Shown: positions 1 to 9,184, counted from the first letter of the stretch. The stretch is DNA of 64,000 nt from Paludibacterium sp. B53371 (GCF_018802765.1 NZ_CP069163.1:3172311-3236310); one strand, 5' to 3'. The notes: a model not told the origin generated them from the letters alone. Numbers and translations are program-made.

Positions 1-171
1 GCGAAGTCACTCCCTGTCACAGCCCTGCCGCGGAATCTTCGCTCCTGTCGGTCAGAATGACTGCCGTGCCTTATCGCTGATTGTCCCGGTGCATGGGGAA
101 ATCTTTACTTCAAAGCTTGGCGTCATTCTAGCCAGTACGTTCACAAACGAATGCAATTATCAAAGTGTCTT

Positions 172-185
172 TTGACGGTTATCAA
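172..185. promoter_or_regulatory. Distal FNR-like box
   Basis: TTGACGGTTATCAA matches the FNR consensus TTGAT-N4-ATCAA at nine of ten specified positions. AT-rich TATAAA-like hexamers follow at 188-193 and 222-227, but neither gives the standard -41.5 spacing. It may be an accessory anaerobic site for pflB or serve a gene beyond the left edge. Confidence 0.5.
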
Positions 186-602
186 ACTATAAAAGTGCTG
201 CAAGCGCAGCAAAAAACACTATATAAATTCGCAACTTGTAGAGTATGACCCTATGTTCATGACGCATAGTTTGTCGTGGCATGTTGTATTCGCGCCGCCG
301 TCAAAGTTCGAAATCGAATAAAAACGAAATATCCCTCGCCTTACAAAGCCGAAATCGGCGAGAATTTGGCCATGGCGGGTTGTCGCATTGCACAATTTCC
401 TGTCGCGTTTTTGCACGATACATCGCCCCCGAAGGACGAATCGAACATGGCGCCTTTTCTGGTGTCCGTTCCGATGGATCGATATCACCAAAAGCGACAT
501 AAACCCTGTCATTTCAATATGTTCATGCCTGGCCGACCCGGCCAGCACAAACGAAAATCCGTGTTCGGATCTCACAAGAAATGCCACACGCTTGGCATTT
601 GC

Positions 603-651
603 TTGACCCAAATCAAACACAATGTTCGTTTTCGAATTTATATTGAGTTCG
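603..651 (+). promoter_or_regulatory. FNR-activated class II promoter of pflB
   Basis: The box TTGACCCAAATCAA (603-616) matches the FNR consensus at nine of ten positions. A -10 hexamer TATATT lies at 639-644, which predicts a start near 651. The box centre (609.5) is then 41.5 bases upstream, the canonical class II FNR position. This fits oxygen-repressed expression of pyruvate formate-lyase. The start site is inferred, not measured. Confidence 0.75.
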
Positions 652-692
652 TAAGATGACATTTTGTTTCGAAATCGAAATTGGAGGCGGTA

Positions 693-2951
693 ATGGAAGC
701 CCTGACTCGCAACGCGATTGACGCCGACCCCTGGCACAGTTTTGTCTCTGGCAACTGGCAGACTTCGGTCGACGTACGTAACTTCATTCAACTCAACTAC
801 ACCCCGTATGAAGGCAATGCCGATTTCCTGGCTCCGGCCACCGAGCGCACCAAGGCGCTGTGGGACAAGCTGGGTGAGTTGCTGAAGGAAGAACGTGCAC
901 GCGGCGTGCTGGATGTTTCGGCTGACCGCGCCTCCAGCATCACGGCACATGACGCTGGCTACATTGACCAGCAAAGCGAACTGATCGTCGGTCTGCAGAC
1001 CGATGCCCCGCTCAAGCGCGCCATCATGCCGAACGGCGGTCTGCGCATGGTCGAAAACGGTCTGGAAGCTTTCGGCTTCCATCTCGACCCGATCATCAAG
1101 GACATCTGGACTCACCATCGCAAGAGCCACAACCAGGGTGTGTTTGATGTCTACACCCCGGAAATCATGGCGTGCCGCAAGTCGGGCGTGATCACCGGTC
1201 TGCCGGATGCCTATGGCCGCGGCCGTATCATCGGCGACTATCGCCGTGTTGCCCTGTACGGCATCGACTTCCTGAAGTCGGATCGTCAGCGCCTGTTCAA
1301 GGAACTGAACGACGCCGTCTTCAATGACGACATCCTGCGTCAGCGCGAAGAGCTGTCGGAACAATTCCGCGCCCTGGAAGAGCTGAAGGAAATGGCCGCC
1401 AAGTACGGCTATGACATCGGCCGCCCGGCTGCCAATGCCCGCGAAGCCATCCAGTGGGTGTATTTCGCCTACCTGGCTGCCGTCAAGGAGCAAAACGGTG
1501 CCGCCATGTCGTTCGGCCGCGTGTCGACCTTCCTCGACGTTTACATCCAGCGTGACCTGGAAGCCGGTGTCCTCACCGAACAGCAAGCGCAGGAAATGAT
1601 CGATGATCTGGTGATCAAGCTGCGTATCGTGCGCTTCCTGCGTACCCCGGAATACGATCAACTGTTCTCCGGCGATCCGACCTGGGTGACCGAAAGTATC
1701 GGCGGCATGGGCGAAGATGGCCGTCCGCTGGTCTCGAAGAGCAGCTTCCGTTTCCTGAACACCCTGTACAACCTGGGCCCGGCACCGGAGCCGAACCTGA
1801 CCGTGCTGTGGTCGACCGAGCTGCCGCAAGGCTTCAAGGACTTCTGCTCCAAGGTCTCGATCGACACCAGCTCGATCCAGTACGAAAACGACGATCTGAT
1901 GCGCCCGCACTGGGGTGATGACTACGGTATCGCCTGCTGCGTGTCGGCCATGCGTATCGGCAAGCAGATGCAGTTCTTCGGTGCCCGTGCCAACCTGGCC
2001 AAGGCCATGCTGTACGCCATCAACGGTGGGGTGGACGAGAAGTCCGGCGCCGTGGTTGCCCGCGGTTTCGAACCGATCAAGGGCGATGTGCTGACCTATG
2101 AAGAACTGATGCCGAAGTTCGACCTGATGATGGACTGGCTGGCCGCCACCTACGTCAAGGCGCTGAACTGCATTCATTACATGCACGACAAGTACGCTTA
2201 CGAGCGTATCGAGATGGCGCTGCATGACCGCGACATCCTGCGCACCATGGCCTGCGGTATCGCCGGTCTGTCGGTGGCTGCCGACTCGATCTCGGCCGTG
2301 AAGCATGCCAAGGTTCACATCATCCGCAACGAAGATGGCCTGGCCGTCGATTACAAGATCGAAGGCGAGTATCCGGCCTACGGCAACAACGATGACCGTG
2401 CGGACAGCATCGCGGTATGGCTGACCGAAACCTTCATGAACAAGATCAAGGCGCAACCGTACTTCTATCGCAATGCCATGCCGACCCAGTCGGTACTGAC
2501 CATCACCTCCAACGTGGTGTATGGCAAGAAGACCGGTAACACCCCGTGCGGCCGCCGCGCCGGCGAACCGTTTGCGCCGGGTGCCAACCCGATGAACGGT
2601 CGTGACGTGAAGGGCTTTGTGGCGGCAGGTGCTTCGGTGGCCAAGCTGCCGTACGAAGCTGCGCTGGACGGCATCAGCTGGACCGCTTCGGCAACCCCGG
2701 ATGCACTGGGTCACACGGCAGAAGAACGCATTGCCAACATGTCGAACTGCCTGGACGGCTTCACCGCTGCCGGTGGCTTCCATGTGAACGTGAACGTGTT
2801 CAAGCGTGAAACCCTGCTCGACGCGATGGAACATCCGGAGCTGTATCCGCAGCTGACCATCCGCGTGTCCGGCTATGCGGTGAACTTCATCAAGCTGACG
2901 CGCGAGCAGCAGCTGGATGTGATCAACCGCACTTTCCACGCCAAGATGTAA
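693..2951 (+). CDS. pflB: Pyruvate formate-lyase
   Basis: This glycyl-radical enzyme cleaves pyruvate with CoA to acetyl-CoA and formate under anaerobic conditions in the cytoplasm. The 752-residue protein is close to the E. coli enzyme (760). The catalytic cysteine pair is visible in ACCVSAM and the radical glycine in RVSGYAV near the C-terminus. I chose ATG 693 because GGAGG (683-687) lies five bases ahead; an in-frame TTG at 681 would lie on or before that site. The activase gene pflA follows after a terminator, and acetate kinase comes next, so this is a mixed-acid module. No focA formate channel gene lies directly upstream in the window. Confidence 0.97.
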   Translation: MEALTRNAIDADPWHSFVSGNWQTSVDVRNFIQLNYTPYEGNADFLAPATERTKALWDKLGELLKEERARGVLDVSADRASSITAHDAGYIDQQSELIVGLQTDAPLKRAIMPNGGLRMVENGLEAFGFHLDPIIKDIWTHHRKSHNQGVFDVYTPEIMACRKSGVITGLPDAYGRGRIIGDYRRVALYGIDFLKSDRQRLFKELNDAVFNDDILRQREELSEQFRALEELKEMAAKYGYDIGRPAANAREAIQWVYFAYLAAVKEQNGAAMSFGRVSTFLDVYIQRDLEAGVLTEQQAQEMIDDLVIKLRIVRFLRTPEYDQLFSGDPTWVTESIGGMGEDGRPLVSKSSFRFLNTLYNLGPAPEPNLTVLWSTELPQGFKDFCSKVSIDTSSIQYENDDLMRPHWGDDYGIACCVSAMRIGKQMQFFGARANLAKAMLYAINGGVDEKSGAVVARGFEPIKGDVLTYEELMPKFDLMMDWLAATYVKALNCIHYMHDKYAYERIEMALHDRDILRTMACGIAGLSVAADSISAVKHAKVHIIRNEDGLAVDYKIEGEYPAYGNNDDRADSIAVWLTETFMNKIKAQPYFYRNAMPTQSVLTITSNVVYGKKTGNTPCGRRAGEPFAPGANPMNGRDVKGFVAAGASVAKLPYEAALDGISWTASATPDALGHTAEERIANMSNCLDGFTAAGGFHVNVNVFKRETLLDAMEHPELYPQLTIRVSGYAVNFIKLTREQQLDVINRTFHAKM

Positions 2952-2965
2952 TATTGTTGTAGATG

Positions 2966-2991
2966 GCCGGGGCTTCCTGCCCCGGCTTTTT
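2966..2991 (+). terminator. Intrinsic terminator after pflB
   Basis: A perfect 8-bp stem GCCGGGGC / GCCCCGGC with a 5-base loop is followed by TTTTT. It lies between pflB and pflA, so it may lower activase expression relative to the lyase. Confidence 0.85.
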
Positions 2992-3019
2992 GTCATAGAC
3001 GTCTGTTTCGGAAGCTGTC

Positions 3020-3772
3020 ATGAGTACATCCTCCCCAACGCCGCCCATCGGCTATTTGCATTCGACCGAAAGCGGTGCCGGTGTCGATGGACCGGGCATG
3101 CGCTTCGTCTTCTTTACCTCCGGCTGTCAGTTCCGCTGCCTGTATTGCCATAATCCCGACACCTGGAAGCTGCATCATGGGCGCCAGGTCACGGTGGAGC
3201 AGGCTCTGGCGGAAGTGGCACCGTATGCCAAATTCCTCAAGTTCGCCGGCGGCGTAACGGTTTCCGGTGGCGAGCCACTGATGCAGGCCGAGTTCGTCGG
3301 CGCCCTGTTCACGGCCATCAAGCAGCAGTTCGGCCTGCACACGGCACTGGATACCCAGGGCTTCCTGCACGAGAACATCGATGATGCCTGGCTGGAAAAT
3401 GTCGATCTGGTCATGCTCGACATCAAGCACAGCGACCCTGAGCGCTATCAGGCGCTGACCGGCCAGCCGCTGCAGCCGACCCTGGATTTTGCCCGCCGCC
3501 TGCAGCGCCTGGGCAAGAAGATGTGGATCCGCTATGTGCTGGTGCCCGGCCTGACCGATGGCGACGCCGATATCGAGCGTCTGGCGCGCTTTGTCGCCGA
3601 TCTGGGGCCGACGGTCGAGCGCGTTGAAGTGCTGCCGTTCCACCAGTTGGGCATGGACAAATGGGCGCAGCTCGGCATGAACTATGAACTGAAAGATACA
3701 CCGGTACCGACGGCCGAGCAGATCGCCAGGGCCCGGGCACTGTTTGCAGCTCAGGGACTGAAAGTCACCTGA
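3020..3772 (+). CDS. pflA: Pyruvate formate-lyase activating enzyme
   Basis: This radical-SAM enzyme abstracts hydrogen from the PflB glycine to make the active radical. The 250-residue length fits the family (E. coli 246). The iron-sulfur motif CxxxCxxC is visible as CQFRCLYC near residue 35, followed by HNPDTW, and the SAM-binding GGEP is present in VSGGEPLMQ. It lies 68 bases after pflB in the same direction, separated by an intrinsic terminator, so it is probably expressed by read-through and possibly a weak internal promoter. Confidence 0.96.
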   Translation: MSTSSPTPPIGYLHSTESGAGVDGPGMRFVFFTSGCQFRCLYCHNPDTWKLHHGRQVTVEQALAEVAPYAKFLKFAGGVTVSGGEPLMQAEFVGALFTAIKQQFGLHTALDTQGFLHENIDDAWLENVDLVMLDIKHSDPERYQALTGQPLQPTLDFARRLQRLGKKMWIRYVLVPGLTDGDADIERLARFVADLGPTVERVEVLPFHQLGMDKWAQLGMNYELKDTPVPTAEQIARARALFAAQGLKVT

Positions 3773-3826
3773 GCCCTGTTGATTCCACTCTGATCACCCA
3801 ACTCAACGCTTCGTAGGTACCTAAAA

Positions 3827-5029
3827 ATGACGACGGCTACTCCACTGATTCTGGTCATCAACTGCGGCAGCTCCTCGCTGAAGTTTGCCCTGCAACCGGT
3901 CGGCTCGACCGATCCGATCCTGTCCGGCCTGGCCGAATGCCTGGGGTTGGAAGATTCGCGCATCATCATCAAGGGCGAAGAAGGCAAGTCGACGCAAAGC
4001 CTGAATGGCGGTCGTCATGCCGAAGCCATGGAAGTGCTGACCCGCTACCTGGCGGAACGTGATCTGCTGTCCAAGGTGGCCGCGATCGGCCACCGCATCG
4101 TGCATGGCGGCGAGCGCTTCACCGCTTCGGCGCTGGTCACCGAAGAAGTGCTGGCCGGGATCGAGGAATGCTGTGAACTGGCTCCGCTGCATAACCCGGG
4201 TCACCTGGTCGGTATCCGCGCGGCCCAGAAGGCCTTCCCGCAACTGAAGCAGGTGGTGGTGTTCGATACCGCCTTCCATCAGACCATGCAGCCGGCGGTC
4301 TATCGCTACGCCGTCGCCAAGCGCTTCTACACCGACTATCACGTGCGCCGCTACGGCATGCACGGCACCAGCTGCCGCTATGTGACCGGTGAAACCATCC
4401 GCGTGCTGGATCTGGATCCGGCCGAACACGGCATCATCATCTGCCACCTGGGCAATGGCGCCTCGGCCACCGCGGTGCGCAACGGCCAGTGTGTCGACAC
4501 CACCATGGGCATGACCCCACTGGAAGGCCTGATCATGGGCACCCGTTCCGGTGACATCGACCCGGCTGCCGTCACCTACATCGCCCGCCGCGAAAACCTG
4601 GATCTGGACGGCATCGATACGCTGCTGAACAAGCAGAGTGGCCTGCTGGGCATTTCCGGTGTGTCGAGCGACTGTCGCGCGCTGGAAGAAGCGGCTGCGG
4701 CAGGTAACGCAGACGCCATCCTGGCGCTGGACATGTTCGCGCATCGCCTGGCCCGTCTGGTCGGTGGTCTGGCCACCTCGCTGCAGCGTCTGGATGCCCT
4801 GGTCTTCACCGGCGGGATCGGCGAGAACTCTTCGCTGCTGCGTGCCAAGACCCTGGCTCACCTGAGCATCTTCGGCTTCAAGATCGACGAAGCCGCCAAT
4901 GAAGCCGCCATCCGTGGCAAGGCCGGGGTGATCACCGCGGCCGGCAGCCCGGTCGCCGTGGTGGTCAACACCAATGAAGAGTGCATGATCGCGCGCGATA
5001 CCGCCGAACTGGCCGGCATCCACGCCTGA
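3827..5029 (+). CDS. ackA: Acetate kinase
   Basis: Acetate kinase converts acetyl phosphate and ADP to acetate and ATP, the energy-yielding end of the acetyl-CoA branch fed by PflB. The 400-residue protein starts with the family signature LVINCGSSSLKF and contains the second signature VFDTAFHQTM. It follows pflA by 54 bases on the same strand. No phosphotransacetylase gene is next to it, which is unusual because pta often accompanies ackA; it must lie elsewhere. A strong hairpin closes the unit. Confidence 0.97.
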   Translation: MTTATPLILVINCGSSSLKFALQPVGSTDPILSGLAECLGLEDSRIIIKGEEGKSTQSLNGGRHAEAMEVLTRYLAERDLLSKVAAIGHRIVHGGERFTASALVTEEVLAGIEECCELAPLHNPGHLVGIRAAQKAFPQLKQVVVFDTAFHQTMQPAVYRYAVAKRFYTDYHVRRYGMHGTSCRYVTGETIRVLDLDPAEHGIIICHLGNGASATAVRNGQCVDTTMGMTPLEGLIMGTRSGDIDPAAVTYIARRENLDLDGIDTLLNKQSGLLGISGVSSDCRALEEAAAAGNADAILALDMFAHRLARLVGGLATSLQRLDALVFTGGIGENSSLLRAKTLAHLSIFGFKIDEAANEAAIRGKAGVITAAGSPVAVVVNTNEECMIARDTAELAGIHA

Positions 5030-5046
5030 TCAACGTCTGCACAGAC

Positions 5047-5080
5047 AAAAAAAGCCGGAAGCATTTGCTTCCGGCTTTTT
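5047..5080. terminator. Bidirectional terminator between ackA and a GNAT gene
   Basis: A 15-bp stem runs from 5049 to 5080 around the core AGCCGGAAGCA / TGCTTCCGGCT. It is flanked by an A-run on the left and a T-run on the right. It can terminate ackA rightward and the convergent acetyltransferase gene leftward. Confidence 0.9.
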
Positions 5081-5093
5081 CTTTGGCGAGGTG

Positions 5094-5780
5094 TCAGCGC
5101 AGGCTCTGCAAGCGGCGGCGCTGCTGGCCGTCGGCAGCAAAATTGTCCGGTGCCAGCCAGGCTTCCAGTGCGGCGCGGACGGCCGGCCATTCATGGTCCA
5201 GCAGGCTGAACCAGGCGGTATCGCGATTGAGGCCCCAATTGACCCGAGCCTGGCGGAAGGTCCCTTCGTAGGTGAAGCCCAGTCGTTCGGCCGCCCGCAT
5301 TGAGGCGGCGTTGAGCTGATTGCACTTCCATTCGTAGCGGCGGTACCCCCAGGCAAAGGCCTGGCGCATCATCAGATACATGGCCTCGGTGGCGATCGGC
5401 TGTCGCTTCATCTGTGGCGAAAAGTGCAGCCAGCCGACTTCGATCGAGCCATCAGGCGGGTTGATGCGCAGATAGGATGCGGTACCGACCACCTGGTTGC
5501 TGGCCTGCTCAATGATGGCAAAACGCAGCGGGTCCTGGCTTTGTTCACAGCCCTGCAACCATTGATCCCATTCGGCATCGCTCTGTGGCGGCGGGGTCAG
5601 ATAGGCCCAGCCGGCAAGATCCGGCGCCAGGGCGGCACGCAGTCCGGCACCATGCTGCGCCACGCGGAAGGGTTCGAGCCGGCATAACCGGCCCGACAGG
5701 GTAAGCCGCTCGGGTGACTGTGCCCCCTGCCAGCCGGGGACTTCTTCGCCCAGCGGGCGTCCCAGATCGTCGTAGCGCAT
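5094..5780 (-). CDS. GNAT N-acetyltransferase, RimJ/RimL type
   Basis: A 228-residue acetyl-CoA-dependent N-acetyltransferase of the RimJ/RimL-like group. The core is recognisable in VVGTASYLRINP, the beta-4 region IEVGWLHFSP and the segment NAASMRAAERLGF that ends the fold. The substrate cannot be read from the sequence. I chose ATG 5780 because GAGGG lies upstream and a longer frame would run into the neighbouring rhodanese gene. It lies two bases downstream of that gene, so the two are probably co-transcribed. Confidence 0.85.
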   Translation of the reverse strand: MRYDDLGRPLGEEVPGWQGAQSPERLTLSGRLCRLEPFRVAQHGAGLRAALAPDLAGWAYLTPPPQSDAEWDQWLQGCEQSQDPLRFAIIEQASNQVVGTASYLRINPPDGSIEVGWLHFSPQMKRQPIATEAMYLMMRQAFAWGYRRYEWKCNQLNAASMRAAERLGFTYEGTFRQARVNWGLNRDTAWFSLLDHEWPAVRAALEAWLAPDNFAADGQQRRRLQSLR

Positions 5781-5782
5781 GC

Positions 5783-6172
5783 TCAACCCTCGCAACCGCA
5801 TTGAACCTGACGGCCAGGGGTGGCGGTGGTGGCATAACCATCCCGCTTCCACCAGTCGATGCCGCCCTGCAGTTCCTTGACCCGGAATCCCAGCTCAGCC
5901 AGTTTGAGGGCGGTGCGGGTGGAGCCATTGCAACCGATGCCATCGCAGAAGGCGACCAGCAGATGGTCGCGCGGCAGTTGGGCGGTGGTTTCGGCGCTGA
6001 TGCGGCGATGGGGCAGGTTGAGGGCGCCCGGGATGCTTTCGCGGGCAAAGGCCTCGGGCGAGCGGCCATCGATCAGCAACAGCGGTTCGCCGCGCTGCAG
6101 GGATTCGAACACATCCCAGCTGTCGGTCTCGTAAGCCAGCTTGGCCTGGTAAAAAGCGATTTGCGTCATCAT
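5783..6172 (-). CDS. Rhodanese-like sulfurtransferase domain protein
   Basis: A 129-residue single-domain rhodanese. Family features are LLIDGRSPEAFARESIPGA and the active-site cysteine in VAFCDGIGCNGS. Such proteins move sulfane sulfur or detoxify cyanide; the acceptor is unknown. The start ATG 6172 is preceded by GGGAG at good spacing; a second ATG follows at once. The gene diverges from a MocR-type regulator, so the shared 80-base region may control both. A regulator of this family often controls its divergent neighbour. Confidence 0.88.
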   Translation of the reverse strand: MMTQIAFYQAKLAYETDSWDVFESLQRGEPLLLIDGRSPEAFARESIPGALNLPHRRISAETTAQLPRDHLLVAFCDGIGCNGSTRTALKLAELGFRVKELQGGIDWWKRDGYATTATPGRQVQCGCEG

Positions 6173-6224
6173 GGTTTTCTCCCGATGGATTGTCAGCCAG
6201 TTCTCCATGTAGTCATGATATAAA

Positions 6225-6243
6225 TCTGTACAGGTTCTGTAGA
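6225..6243. promoter_or_regulatory. Candidate MocR operator
   Basis: Two direct copies of TCTGTA (6225-6230 and 6236-6241) are spaced 11 bases apart, so they face the same side of the helix. The first lies in the palindrome CTGTACAG. MocR/PdxR regulators commonly bind direct repeats near their own promoters. A TATAAA hexamer is at 6219-6224. Confidence 0.5.
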
Positions 6244-6252
6244 AGAGCCACC

Positions 6253-7728
6253 ATGACATTACCGGAGGGAGCCACTTTGCAGTCTGCCTGGATCAGTGAG
6301 GCGCTGGCCACCGTGCTGCAGCGCCAGAGCAAGGAGGGGCTGGCACGTCAATTGGCACGCTGGCTGCGACAATGGATCAGCGAGGGCAAGCTGACGGCCG
6401 ACAGCCGTTTGCCGGCCAGCCGTGATCTGGCGCGCAGTCTGCAACTCGGTCGCAATACGGTGCTGGATGCTTATGAGCAGCTGCTGGCCGAGGGCTATCT
6501 GGAAACGCGTCATGGCGCCGGCACGTTTGTCAGTTCGCTGTTCCAGGCCCCTGCCGTGGCGCCCCGCCCTGCCAGCCATCATCCCGGCCTGTCGGCCCGC
6601 GGGCAGTCGCTGGCGGCGCTGACGCTGCGCGAGGATGACTATCAGGGCGCGTTTGTGCCCTGCATCCCGGAGATGCGGGCGTTTCCACACCGGCAATGGC
6701 AGCAGTTGCTGGCACGCCACCAGCGGCTGACCCCCTTGCAGGATCTGAACTATCAGGCCGGCGGCGGTCTGCTGGCGCTGCGACGTGCCCTGGCCGACTA
6801 TCTGCAAATGTCACGCGCGGTGCACTGCTCCCCGGAGCAGATTCTGATCACCCATGGCACGCAGCATTCGCTGTCATTGTGTGCGCTGCTGCTGGCCAGT
6901 CCCGGCGAGGTGGTCTGGCTGGAGGAGCCTGGCTACCAGGGGGCGCGGGCGGCTTTCGAGATGGCGGGTCTGAGCAGTGTGGCCGCGCCGGTCGATGCGC
7001 ACGGGCTCAATCCGCAGCAGATTGACGACCCGCGTGCTCCGCGCCTGATCTATACCACACCGTCATATCAGTATCCCTGCGGGGTCACCATGCCGCTGGC
7101 GCGGCGGTTGAGCCTGCTGGCCCATGCCCAGCTGCACGGCGCCTGGGTCATCGAGGATGACTATGACAGTGAGTTTCGTTATAGCTCAGCACCGCTGCCG
7201 GCGCTGCAGGGACTGGCCAGTGACCAGCGGGTGATCTATCTCGGCACGCTGAGCAAGGTGATGTATCCGGGTCTGCGGACCGGCTATCTGGTGGTGCCGC
7301 CCGGGCTGGTCGATGCCTTTCGCGCCGCCAATACCCGGCTGTGTCCGGAAGGCCACTACCCGCTGCAGGGCGCACTGGCCGAATTTATCGACAGTGGTCT
7401 GTTCGCCCGGCACATCCGCCGCATGCGCGAGCTTTATCAGGAGCGCCAGCTGGTGCTGCGCCGGGCGGTGGCGGAAACGGTCGCCAGTGAGTGGCAATGG
7501 TCGTCCGGTCATGCCGGCATGCATTTGCTGGCCACCCTGCCGGCCGGACTGGACGAGGCGGCGCTGTGTCGTCAGGCCGCGGCACAGGGAATCTGGCTGG
7601 CCGGGCTGGGCCGGCACTATCGCGGCACGCCGCCTGCCCCGGGGCTGGTGATTGGCTATGCCGGGGTGGCCGAGCAGGCTATTCGCCGTGGCGTCAGCGT
7701 GATTGACCGTCTGGCACGCGGGTCTTAA
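6253..7728 (+). CDS. MocR/PdxR family transcriptional regulator
   Basis: A 491-residue chimera of an N-terminal GntR winged helix (SRLPASRDLARSLQLGRNTV, followed by AEGYLETRHGAGTFV) and a fold-type I aminotransferase domain. The cofactor-binding IEDDYDSEFRY and the PLP lysine in GTLSKVMYPG are intact, so it should bind pyridoxal phosphate. Such proteins control vitamin B6, GABA, taurine or related genes. No pdxST or gab genes are nearby, so the effector is unknown. ATG 6253 was preferred to a far-upstream start that would lie in the operator region. The divergent rhodanese/GNAT pair is the likeliest target. Confidence 0.9.
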   Translation: MTLPEGATLQSAWISEALATVLQRQSKEGLARQLARWLRQWISEGKLTADSRLPASRDLARSLQLGRNTVLDAYEQLLAEGYLETRHGAGTFVSSLFQAPAVAPRPASHHPGLSARGQSLAALTLREDDYQGAFVPCIPEMRAFPHRQWQQLLARHQRLTPLQDLNYQAGGGLLALRRALADYLQMSRAVHCSPEQILITHGTQHSLSLCALLLASPGEVVWLEEPGYQGARAAFEMAGLSSVAAPVDAHGLNPQQIDDPRAPRLIYTTPSYQYPCGVTMPLARRLSLLAHAQLHGAWVIEDDYDSEFRYSSAPLPALQGLASDQRVIYLGTLSKVMYPGLRTGYLVVPPGLVDAFRAANTRLCPEGHYPLQGALAEFIDSGLFARHIRRMRELYQERQLVLRRAVAETVASEWQWSSGHAGMHLLATLPAGLDEAALCRQAAAQGIWLAGLGRHYRGTPPAPGLVIGYAGVAEQAIRRGVSVIDRLARGS

Positions 7729-7744
7729 ATCATCAGGAGACAAG

Positions 7745-8287
7745 ATGGATCCGATAGAACTGGTCACCGAGCGCCTGGTCATGCGGCAGATCAGCCTGCA
7801 GGACCGGGATTTTTATCTGCGGATCAACCGCCTGCCGCAGGTCATGCACTATATCGATGCCGTGCGTGATGATGCGGAGTGCGATCGGCGCCTGGCGGAG
7901 CGGGTGCCGCTCTGGCAACCGTCTTGCGGACAATGGCTGACGCTGGTGGTACGCCTGCGCGACAGCGGCGAGCCGATCGGCCTGCATGGCTTCCGGCTGG
8001 AGTTCGCGCCGCAGGGTCCGGCCGAGCTGGGCTATATGTTCATGCCGGACAGCCAGGGCCAGGGGCTGGCGCAGGAGGCCACGCGCCGGGTGGTGCAGTT
8101 TGCCTTCGACGACTGTGGCGTCCACAAGGTATCGGCCACGGTCACCGGCGGCAATCAGGCCTCGGCGCGTTTGCTGGAAAAGCTGGGTTTCCGGCTGGAA
8201 GGCCGGCTGCGGGCGCAATTCCGGCTGCACGATCAGTGGTATGACGATCTGAAGTACGGGCTGCTGGCCGACGAGCGGCAGCCCTGA
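7745..8287 (+). CDS. GNAT N-acetyltransferase, RimJ/RimL type
   Basis: A 180-residue acetyltransferase opening with ELVTERLVMRQISLQD, typical of ribosomal-protein acetyltransferase relatives. The acetyl-CoA loop region is seen around MPDSQGQGLAQEATRRV, followed by GNQASARLLEKLGF. The start ATG 7745 has AGGAG a few bases upstream. It lies 16 bases after the MocR regulator on the same strand and is probably in the same transcript. Its substrate is not predictable. Confidence 0.87.
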   Translation: MDPIELVTERLVMRQISLQDRDFYLRINRLPQVMHYIDAVRDDAECDRRLAERVPLWQPSCGQWLTLVVRLRDSGEPIGLHGFRLEFAPQGPAELGYMFMPDSQGQGLAQEATRRVVQFAFDDCGVHKVSATVTGGNQASARLLEKLGFRLEGRLRAQFRLHDQWYDDLKYGLLADERQP

Positions 8288-8296
8288 ACGGTCGGA

Positions 8297-8695
8297 TCAG
8301 CCGGCGTTGAGGGTAAAGCGGGTGCTCAGGCGGATGCTGCCGCCGAGCATCAGGCAGACATGGCACTGCCGCTGCAGTGCCGCCGCCAGCACCTGGCTGA
8401 CCAGCGCCTCGTCCACCCCCTGCGCGCGGATGTCGAAGACCAGTTCGATGTCGGTGTAGATCCTTGGCTCGGCCTCGCGCAGGGTTTCGTGCGTGGTCAG
8501 CTGACAGGACTCGACCTGCCCGCCCGCCTCGCTCAGGCCGTTGACCAGATCGGTGCTGCAGCAGGCCCCCAGGGCCATCACCAGCAGTTCGGTGGGACAG
8601 GGGGCGCCATGGGCGTCGGCATCGATCAGCACGGCGTGGCCATGGCGGTCACGGGCCAGAAAGGTGTTGTCCTGCAGATGGGTGACGCTGGCCAT
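8297..8695 (-). CDS. OsmC family protein
   Basis: A 132-residue OsmC/Ohr-fold protein. It has the two conserved cysteine regions of the family, GACCSTDL and QCHVCLML, which support thiol-dependent peroxide reduction. It resembles the YhfA-like branch more than Ohr. The start has GAGAGG upstream inside the end of the preceding acetyltransferase gene, and the two genes are three bases apart, so they form a two-gene operon. It converges with the GNAT gene ending at 8287. Confidence 0.87.
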   Translation of the reverse strand: MASVTHLQDNTFLARDRHGHAVLIDADAHGAPCPTELLVMALGACCSTDLVNGLSEAGGQVESCQLTTHETLREAEPRIYTDIELVFDIRAQGVDEALVSQVLAAALQRQCHVCLMLGGSIRLSTRFTLNAG

Positions 8696-8698
8696 GCC

Positions 8699-9184
8699 TC
8701 ATTCCTCTCCCAGGGCAAAGCGCTTCAGGCCATCCCCGGCCATGCGGTAGCGGACCCATTCATCCTGTGGTGCGGCACCGATGGATTGGTAAAAGCGGAT
8801 CGCCGGTTCGTTCCAGTCCAGCACACTCCACTCGAAACGCCCGCACCGCTGCGACACGGCCAGTTGCGCCAGATAGCGCAGCACTTGCTTGCCGGCGCCA
8901 TTGCCGCGGTGGGCGGGCGAGATGTACAGATCTTCCAGATACAGCCCCTTGCGTCCCAGCCAGGTGGAGTAGCTGTAGAAGTAGACGGCAAAGCCGATGT
9001 GGATACCGTCCGACTCGACGATCAGCGCATGGGCCGGACCATCGTGGGCGAACAGCGTGCGTTCGATGTCGGCCTGGGTGGCCACGACTTCATGTTCGGC
9101 TTTTTCGTAGATGGCCAGTTCGCGGATGAAACCGAGAATCAGGGCGGCGTCTTCGATGTGCGCCGGGCGGATGTTCAGGGACAT
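8699..9184 (-). CDS. GNAT acetyltransferase, diamine/thialysine type
   Basis: A 161-residue GNAT protein resembling spermidine/spermine and thialysine acetyltransferases. Family features are the N-terminal IRPAHIEDAALILGFIRELA, the strand LYLEDLYISPAHRGNGAGK with the acetyl-CoA loop, and WSVLDWNEPAIRFYQSIGA. GGAGG precedes ATG 9184. It is first in an operon with the OsmC-like gene. Polyamine acetylation is plausible but inferred from family resemblance only. Confidence 0.87.
   Translation of the reverse strand: MSLNIRPAHIEDAALILGFIRELAIYEKAEHEVVATQADIERTLFAHDGPAHALIVESDGIHIGFAVYFYSYSTWLGRKGLYLEDLYISPAHRGNGAGKQVLRYLAQLAVSQRCGRFEWSVLDWNEPAIRFYQSIGAAPQDEWVRYRMAGDGLKRFALGEE

Larger units (their letters stand above)
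1..692. other. Long intergenic region upstream of pflB
   Basis: No convincing gene is seen in these 692 bases. The stretch is visibly more AT-rich than the flanking genes. It holds two FNR-like boxes (172-185 and 603-616) and a 12-base direct repeat TTCGAAATCGAA (307-318 and 668-679), the second copy ending just before the pflB ribosome site. Open frames exist on both strands between about 219 and 662, but they overlap each other, have weak starts and resemble no family I know. Long multi-signal leaders are typical of pfl genes in other proteobacteria. Confidence 0.6.

Noticed and set aside
276..659. Plus-strand frame of 127 codons upstream of pflB
   Set aside because: Weak start, no recognisable motif, and it covers the FNR box and -10 element.
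219..662. Open minus-strand frame from ATG 662 through the pflB leader
   Set aside because: It has no ribosome site, an odd composition rich in Cys, His and Arg, and its start overlaps the pflB promoter. Plus-strand frames are open in the same place, so openness is not informative.
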